Below are positions 59,927 through 64,000 of a DNA stretch of 64,000 nt, in pieces (position 1 is the stretch's first letter; every line of letters begins with the position of its first letter). The notes beneath the pieces were generated by a model, which did not search any database, was not told where the DNA came from, and was given only the letters and a program-made list of their open reading frames with translations. The position numbers and the translations under genes are program-made. Location: NCBI GenBank assembly GCA_963721335.1, contig CAVRIV010000008.1, positions 868,001 through 932,000 of the forward strand, given 5' to 3'. Origin of the DNA: CAVXDY01 sp963721335 (GTDB taxonomy: Bacteria > Actinomycetota > Thermoleophilia > Miltoncostaeales > Miltoncostaeaceae).

Positions 59927-60169
59927 TCAGCCGCTGTTGGCCAGCACGTAGTCAACCGCCTGACCGACCGTCCCGATCTTCTCCGCCTCCTCGTCGGGGA
60001 TCTTGAGCTTGAACCGGTCCTCCATCTCCATGATGAGCTCGACCAGGTCCAGCGAGTCGGCGTTGAGGTCCTCCTGGAAGGAGGACGCCTCGGTCACCTC
60101 CTCCGGATCGACCCCCAGTTGCTCCACCAGGATGGCGCGGACCTCCTCAACGGCCTTGTCTCGGTCCAA
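59927..60169 (-). CDS. acpP: Acyl carrier protein
   Basis: 80 residues. The phosphopantetheine serine is in DLNADSLDLVELIMEMEDRF; KAVEEVRAILVEQLGVDPEE opens the protein. A TTG start at 60169 is chosen because AAAGGGG sits seven bases upstream and this gives the usual length. It carries growing chains in fatty-acid synthesis. Between plsX upstream and rnc downstream, as in many bacteria. Confidence 0.95.
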   Translation of the reverse strand: MDRDKAVEEVRAILVEQLGVDPEEVTEASSFQEDLNADSLDLVELIMEMEDRFKLKIPDEEAEKIGTVGQAVDYVLANSG

Positions 60170-60274
60170 CTGGGTCCCCTTTCCCGATCTCTCCGCGCCA
60201 GCGACCCTGAGGCTCTGGCTGGGCAAGCTACACGCGGTCTCGGACGCACGATCGCCCGCGACGACGCGGCAATC

Positions 60275-61300
60275 CTACGTGGTCGGGGAGCGCTCGGCTC
60301 CCTCTCCCGCGAGGGCCGCCGCGAACTGCTCGACCAGGCGCTCGCTGGCGCCCCGCCGCGCCACGCGCACGGCGTTCGCGATTCCGCGCCCCGTGGAGTT
60401 GCCGTGGCCGATGACGGCGAGGCCGCGGACGCCCAGCAGCACGGCGCCGCCGTAGATCTCCGGATCGATCCGATCGCGCATGCGCCGCAGCGAGGGCCGC
60501 ACCAGCAGGCCCCCCATGCGGCCGAGGGCGCTGGACCGGATGGCCTGGCGGACCTCCCCCATGAGGAAGGCCGCGACGCCCTCCATCGTCTTGAGGACGA
60601 CGTTTCCGGTGAAGCCGTCCGTGACCACGACATCGACCGCCCCGCCCGGGATGTCGCGGCCCTCCACGTTCCCCACGAACCCCGGGGTTCCCACGAGCAG
60701 AGCGTGGGCCGCCTGGACCACCTCGCTGCCCTTGCCCTCCTCCTCGCCGATCGACAGGAGCCCCACCCGCGGGCTGGCCACGCCCAGGACGTCCCGCGCG
60801 AAGAGGCGCCCCATCAGGGCCAGTTGGGGGAAGTGCTCGGCTCGCGCCTCGGCGCTGGCCCCGGCATCGAGGAGGACCACCGGGGCACCGCCGGCGCTGG
60901 GGAGGACGACCGCGATGGCCGGGCGGATGATTCCCGGGACGCGGCGCATCGAGACCGTCGCGGCCGCCAGCATCGCGCCGGTGTTCCCGGCCGAGACGGC
61001 CGCGCCGGCGCGCCCCTCGCCCACCAGGCGGCAGGCCGTGGCCACCGACGACCCCGGCTTGGAGCGCACGGCGCGCGCGCCGTCCTCGGCCGACGACACG
61101 ACGTCGGGGGCGTGGACCAGCTCGATGCCCGGGTGGCTCCGCGCGCCCTGGCGCGACAGCTCCGCCGCGAGCACGGTCTCGTCGCCCACCAGCAGGATCT
61201 CGAATCCCTCGGCCGCGACCTCGAGAGCGCCGCTCACCGGGGCGGCCGGCGCGTTGTCGCCGCCCATCCCGTCGAGCGCGACCACCGTCCCCGTGGCCAC
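60275..61300 (-). CDS. plsX: Phosphate acyltransferase PlsX
   Basis: 341 residues from GTG 61300. VALDGMGGDNAPAAPVSGAL, VSAGNTGAMLAAATVSMRRV, LLSIGEEEGKGSEVV, VVVTDGFTGNVVLKTMEGVA are PlsX hallmarks. It makes acyl-phosphate from acyl-ACP for phospholipid synthesis. It starts 20 bp after rpmF, an arrangement shared with most bacteria. Confidence 0.96.
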   Translation of the reverse strand: MATGTVVALDGMGGDNAPAAPVSGALEVAAEGFEILLVGDETVLAAELSRQGARSHPGIELVHAPDVVSSAEDGARAVRSKPGSSVATACRLVGEGRAGAAVSAGNTGAMLAAATVSMRRVPGIIRPAIAVVLPSAGGAPVVLLDAGASAEARAEHFPQLALMGRLFARDVLGVASPRVGLLSIGEEEGKGSEVVQAAHALLVGTPGFVGNVEGRDIPGGAVDVVVTDGFTGNVVLKTMEGVAAFLMGEVRQAIRSSALGRMGGLLVRPSLRRMRDRIDPEIYGGAVLLGVRGLAVIGHGNSTGRGIANAVRVARRGASERLVEQFAAALAGEGAERSPTT

Positions 61301-61320
61301 CGAGCGCTCAGCCGCGGGAG

Positions 61321-61500
61321 CTACGCCTCGATCTCCACGACGGCGCGACCCCGGTAGTGACCGCACACCCCGCACACGTGGTGCGGGCGCACCGGGCTGG
61401 AGCAGCGGGGACACCTGCCCAGGCGGGTCGCCTCGATGGCATGCGTCGCCCGGCGCGTGTCGCGCCGTTGCTTCGAGGTCTTTCGCTTGGGGACGGCCAC
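61321..61500 (-). CDS. rpmF: 50S ribosomal protein L32
   Basis: 59 residues from GTG 61500 with GGGAGAACC before it. MAVPKRKTSKQRRDTRRATH followed by the zinc-ribbon pairs RCPRC and CGVCG, and HYRGRAVVEIEA at the end. All four zinc cysteines are present (C+ form), so the protein should be zinc-dependent. Encoded between yceD and plsX. Confidence 0.96.
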   Translation of the reverse strand: MAVPKRKTSKQRRDTRRATHAIEATRLGRCPRCSSPVRPHHVCGVCGHYRGRAVVEIEA

Positions 61501-61564
61501 CGGTTCTCCCGGGTCGGAGGGCTCGCGGAAGGGTAGCGGGCGGCGCGAGCGAGCGGTAGGGCTC

Positions 61565-62123
61565 CTAGCCCGTGTCGGCCCGGTCCCCCGACAGCCGCTC
61601 CGCGACGGCCTTCAGGCCGTCCCACCGCGGATCGTGCTCCTCCTGCGCGCACCCGCAGGGGCCCTCGTTGAGGTCGGCCCCGCACTGCGGGCACAGGCCC
61701 GCGCAGTCCTCGCGGCAGAGGAGCGTGGCGGGTACCGCCTCGGCGACGGCGTCTCGGGTCCAGGCCGCCAGGTCGAGGGTGTGCTCGTGGACGTAGGCCG
61801 AGTCGAGATCCTCGTCGAAGGGCGCATCGGGGTCGCGGCCGTCGGCGGAGAACTCCTCCGACTCGACCTCGAGGTGGGCTCGGGCGTCCGCCAGGCAGCG
61901 CCAGCACGGCCCCACCAGGTCGACGGCCATCGCGATGCGCAGGTGCAGGCCCGACATCGAGCGCGTCACGCGTGAGATCCACCTCCGGCTCCTCGGGCTC
62001 CACCCGGTGCTCCAGCCCGCCCAGGCGCAGGGCGATCGGCGGCACCCGCAGGCGCCGGGCGGCCGCCGCCCCCGGCACGAGGTGGAGGGAGCGGAGGTCG
62101 AGCGTGGCGAGGAGCTCGCTCAT
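61565..62123 (-). CDS. yceD: DUF177/YceD protein (one frameshift)
   Basis: About 185 residues after correction. N-terminal part: LRSLHLVPGAAAARRLRVPP. C-terminal part contains AVDLVGPCWRCLADARAHLE, then CREDCAGLCPQCGADLNEGP, the conserved cysteine pattern of DUF177. A +1 error at about 61968 (extra C in CTCACGCGTGACG) separates the two. YceD is linked to 23S rRNA/large-subunit biogenesis and is almost always next to rpmF, as here. Confidence 0.88.
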
Positions 62124-62129
62124 CCGGTC

Positions 62130-62627
62130 CTACAGGGAGGGCTCGACCGGGAAGGCCTCCCCGTCGGCGTCCACGGAGCCCTCGTCGCGCCCCTGCAGCC
62201 GCTCGCGGCCGCGCTGAACGGCCTGGAGGAACTTGCCCAGGTTGACCTCGAGGGTCCCCAGGACCTCGTCGGCGTAGTCCTCGGCGCCGAGCCGCACCTC
62301 GCGCTCGCGCTGGCGCGCCTCCTCCAGGATGTCCGCCGCCTCGCGCTCGGCCCGCTTCACGACCTCCTGCTCGGAGGCCTCCTGCGCGGCCTTGTCGCGC
62401 GCGTCGCCCACGATCCGCTCGGCCTCGCGCTTGGCCTCGGCCAGCATCTCCTGGCGCTCCTTGACGATCCAGCGCGCCTGCTTGACCTCCTCGGGGATGG
62501 TCGAGCGCATCTGGTCCAGCACGTCGTAGATGGCGTCGCGGTCGATCCGGACCTGGTCGGTGAGCGGGACCGCCCGCGCGTTGTGAATCAGGTCGTCCAG
62601 CTTGTCGATCAGTTCCAGAACGTCCAA
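62130..62627 (-). CDS. sepIVA: DivIVA-like coiled-coil protein, SepIVA homologue
   Basis: 165 residues from TTG 62627, preceded by GAGGAGGG. It begins MDVLELIDKLDDLIHNARAV, then has a long coiled coil (EEVKQARWIVKERQEMLAEA; AQEASEQEVVKRAEREAADI). Mycobacterial SepIVA (Rv2927c) is a DivIVA-domain septation factor encoded beside a DUF177 gene and rnc, the same neighbourhood as here. The assignment rests on this synteny plus the PLTDQVRIDRDAIYDVLDQM segment; an F-type ATPase b-subunit label would be a coiled-coil artefact. Confidence 0.75.
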   Translation of the reverse strand: MDVLELIDKLDDLIHNARAVPLTDQVRIDRDAIYDVLDQMRSTIPEEVKQARWIVKERQEMLAEAKREAERIVGDARDKAAQEASEQEVVKRAEREAADILEEARQREREVRLGAEDYADEVLGTLEVNLGKFLQAVQRGRERLQGRDEGSVDADGEAFPVEPSL

Positions 62628-62637
62628 CGCACCCTCC

Positions 62638-63150
62638 TCAAGGGACCGAGCCGGCACCCCGGCGATGCCGCGCGCGCAGAGCCTGCGCCACGTGCGGGGG
62701 GACCCAATCGTCAACCGAGCCTCCCCATGCCGCCACCTCCCGTACGCCGCTCGAGCTCACAAAGCTGTATTGCGGCGAGGCAGGCAGATAAACCGTTTCG
62801 ATCTCCGCCGCCAAATGCCTGTTGAGCTGAGCCATCTGGAATTCGTAGTCGAAGTCCGAGATCGCGCGCAGCCCCTTCACCATGACCGAGGCGCCCAGCT
62901 CGCGGGCGTGCTCGATGATCAAGCTATTGAAGCCCTCAACCCGGACATTGTCCAGATGGGCGACGCTGGCCTCCACCAGGGCGATGCGCTCCGCGGCATC
63001 GAACATGGGGAGTTTCTTCACCGATCCGGTGGTCACCGAGACCACGACCTCGTCGAAGAGGCGCGCGGCGCGCTCGATGATGTCGATGTGCCCGTAGGTG
63101 ACCGGGTCGTAGGTGCCGGGACAGACCGCGATGCGGCCCGAGCCGCTCAT
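62638..63150 (-). CDS. coaD: Phosphopantetheine adenylyltransferase
   Basis: 170 residues. Nucleotidyltransferase motif CPGTYDPVTYGHIDIIERAA, the phosphopantetheine loop MVKGLRAISDFDYEFQMAQL and SSSGVREVAAWGG. It catalyses the penultimate step of CoA synthesis. It overlaps rsmD by 4 nt. Confidence 0.96.
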   Translation of the reverse strand: MSGSGRIAVCPGTYDPVTYGHIDIIERAARLFDEVVVSVTTGSVKKLPMFDAAERIALVEASVAHLDNVRVEGFNSLIIEHARELGASVMVKGLRAISDFDYEFQMAQLNRHLAAEIETVYLPASPQYSFVSSSGVREVAAWGGSVDDWVPPHVAQALRARHRRGAGSVP

Positions 63151-63707
63151 GGGGCGGCCGCCAGGCGCAGAACGCTCACCGCGGTGTCGCCGTAGGCTCG
63201 ATCGATTCGCGAGTCGATCTCCAGTCCGCTCGGCTGCAGGGGCGGCGACGCGGCGGAGTACTCGATCACGACGGTTCCCGCGGGCGCCATGAGAGGCGCG
63301 AGCGCCGCCGAGAGACCCGCCGCGATGCGGGCCGTGACGCTATAAGGCGGGTCGAGCAGGCACAAGCCGTAGCGACGGCCCGCCGCGCGCTCGGCCGCAA
63401 GGGCCGCCCGCCAGTCGCGCGGGACCACCCGCGAGCGCTCCTCGAGGCCGAGCGCCTCCACGTTGGCCCGGATCCGGGCCACCGCGCGCGGCGCCCGCTC
63501 GACGAAGGTCGCGCTGGCGGCCCCGCGCGAGAGCGCCTCCAGCCCCAGGGCGCCCGAGCCCGCGAAGACGTCGAGGACGTCGAGCCCCTCCACCGGCCCG
63601 GCCATGGCGAAGATCGCCTCGCGGACGCGGTCGGAGGTGGGCCGCGTCGCGCGGCCCGGGGGCGCCGAGATGCGGCGGCCGCGGTGCGTGCCCGCCACGA
63701 TCCTCAC
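63147..63707 (-). CDS. rsmD: 16S rRNA (guanine966-N2)-methyltransferase RsmD
   Basis: 186 residues: MRIVAGTHRGRRISAPPGRA, RPTSDRVREAIFAMAG, VLDVFAGSGALGLEALSRGA and the catalytic LLDPPY (usual form DPPY). It methylates G966 of 16S rRNA during 30S assembly. Coupled with coaD, a near-universal pair. Confidence 0.95.
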   Translation of the reverse strand: MRIVAGTHRGRRISAPPGRATRPTSDRVREAIFAMAGPVEGLDVLDVFAGSGALGLEALSRGAASATFVERAPRAVARIRANVEALGLEERSRVVPRDWRAALAAERAAGRRYGLCLLDPPYSVTARIAAGLSAALAPLMAPAGTVVIEYSAASPPLQPSGLEIDSRIDRAYGDTAVSVLRLAAAP

Positions 63708-63720
63708 CGCTCCACGGTCC

Positions 63721-64000
63721 TCACGCGTCCAGCAGTCTCGGAAGGGTGTCGAAGCGCTCCCGCACGGCGGCGCGCAGCAGGGCGTGCTCGGGCCGCTCCA
63801 GGCGGGGGTCGATCGCGAGCGCCCGCCGGGCGACGTACCGCGCCTCGGCGAGCTCCCGGCGATCCCGCGCCAGGCGCGCGAAGCGGAGGTCCGTCGGGCC
63901 GGCCTGACGCCGCCCGAGGATGCTGCCCTCCCCGCGGATCTCGAGATCGAGCTCGGCCAGACGGAAGCCGTCGCTGGTCTGGGTGAGGGCCTCCAGCCGG
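63721..64000 (-). CDS. recG: ATP-dependent DNA helicase RecG, C-terminal end (cut by window edge)
   Basis: The last 92 residues are visible. They read FRLAELDLEIRGEGSILGRR, QAGPTDLRFARLARDRRELA and DPRLERPEHALLRAAVRERF, matching the C-terminal part of RecG downstream of the helicase motifs. RecG remodels stalled forks. It ends 14 bp before the rsmD start, the common recG-rsmD-coaD order. Confidence 0.9.
   Translation of the reverse strand, partial: RLEALTQTSDGFRLAELDLEIRGEGSILGRRQAGPTDLRFARLARDRRELAEARYVARRALAIDPRLERPEHALLRAAVRERFDTLPRLLDA

Noticed and set aside
62130..62627. Coiled-coil protein as an ATP synthase b subunit
   Set aside because: No membrane anchor at the N-terminus and the synteny with yceD, rnc and coaD matches the actinobacterial septation factor SepIVA.

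Overview
The window reads as one contiguous piece of a very high-GC actinobacterial chromosome. The best fit is a deep-branching lineage such as Thermoleophilia (Solirubrobacterales-like). This rests on uniformly GC-rich third codon positions, frequent GTG starts, the order recG-rsmD-coaD-sepIVA-yceD-rpmF-plsX-acpP-rnc-smc-ftsY-ffh-rpsP-khpA-rimM-trmD-rplS-rnhB-yraN-comM-dprA, a fused PafB/PafC-type regulator, and an aminofutalosine (MqnE) menaquinone gene. The taxonomic call is an inference. No tRNA, rRNA, CRISPR array, transposase or integrase was seen, and no stretch over about 300 bases lacks a gene.

Layout. 1-10.7 kb: a YCII-family protein (partial), a large multi-GAF GGDEF/EAL protein, a PAP2 enzyme, FetAB-type ABC genes, a methyltransferase, an ECF sigma factor with a SnoaL-like tail, a 14-TM drug exporter and DoxX. 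10.7-17.6 kb: thioesterase, RecQ, an arsenic cluster (arsM, small Cys protein, arsR, divergent arsC), a membrane Ser/Thr kinase, a cell-wall amidase and a cold-shock protein. 17.7-24 kb: trpFBA translationally coupled to an upstream histidine kinase, two response regulators and CorA. 24-34.9 kb: HIT hydrolase, phosphohexomutase, a degenerate ABC pair, DUF2203, MqnE, a small operon of poorly known genes (DUF1802, 2Fe-2S thioredoxin-like protein, a winged-helix protein, a 30-residue membrane peptide), a giant LuxR-ATPase and an isocitrate/isopropylmalate-type dehydrogenase. 35-41 kb: aldo/keto reductase, Nudix, then nitroreductase, crotonase-fold ring-hydrolase-like enzyme and acyl-CoA ligase. 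41-46 kb: UbiA prenyltransferase, PafBC and a PadR/membrane-protein cassette. 46-64 kb: the conserved housekeeping block, almost all on the minus strand.

Two structures stand out. First, three copies (about 3.7, 16.5 and 36.1 kb) of a 70-100 bp palindromic element lie at convergent gene junctions. Their outer stems and inner hairpins differ by compensatory base changes, while an unpaired core (CCCCCCAGGAG) is identical. Second, a 1.26 kb cassette carrying a PadR-type regulator and a membrane protein is flanked by a perfect 31-bp direct repeat made of the 3' end of dprA. The original dprA stop codon is still recognisable on the far side of the cassette.

Many genes, including the essential ffh, are interrupted by single-base frameshifts. 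Most are +1 insertions, and corA has three deletions. This points to sequence or assembly error rather than gene decay, so frameshifted genes are annotated at full span.
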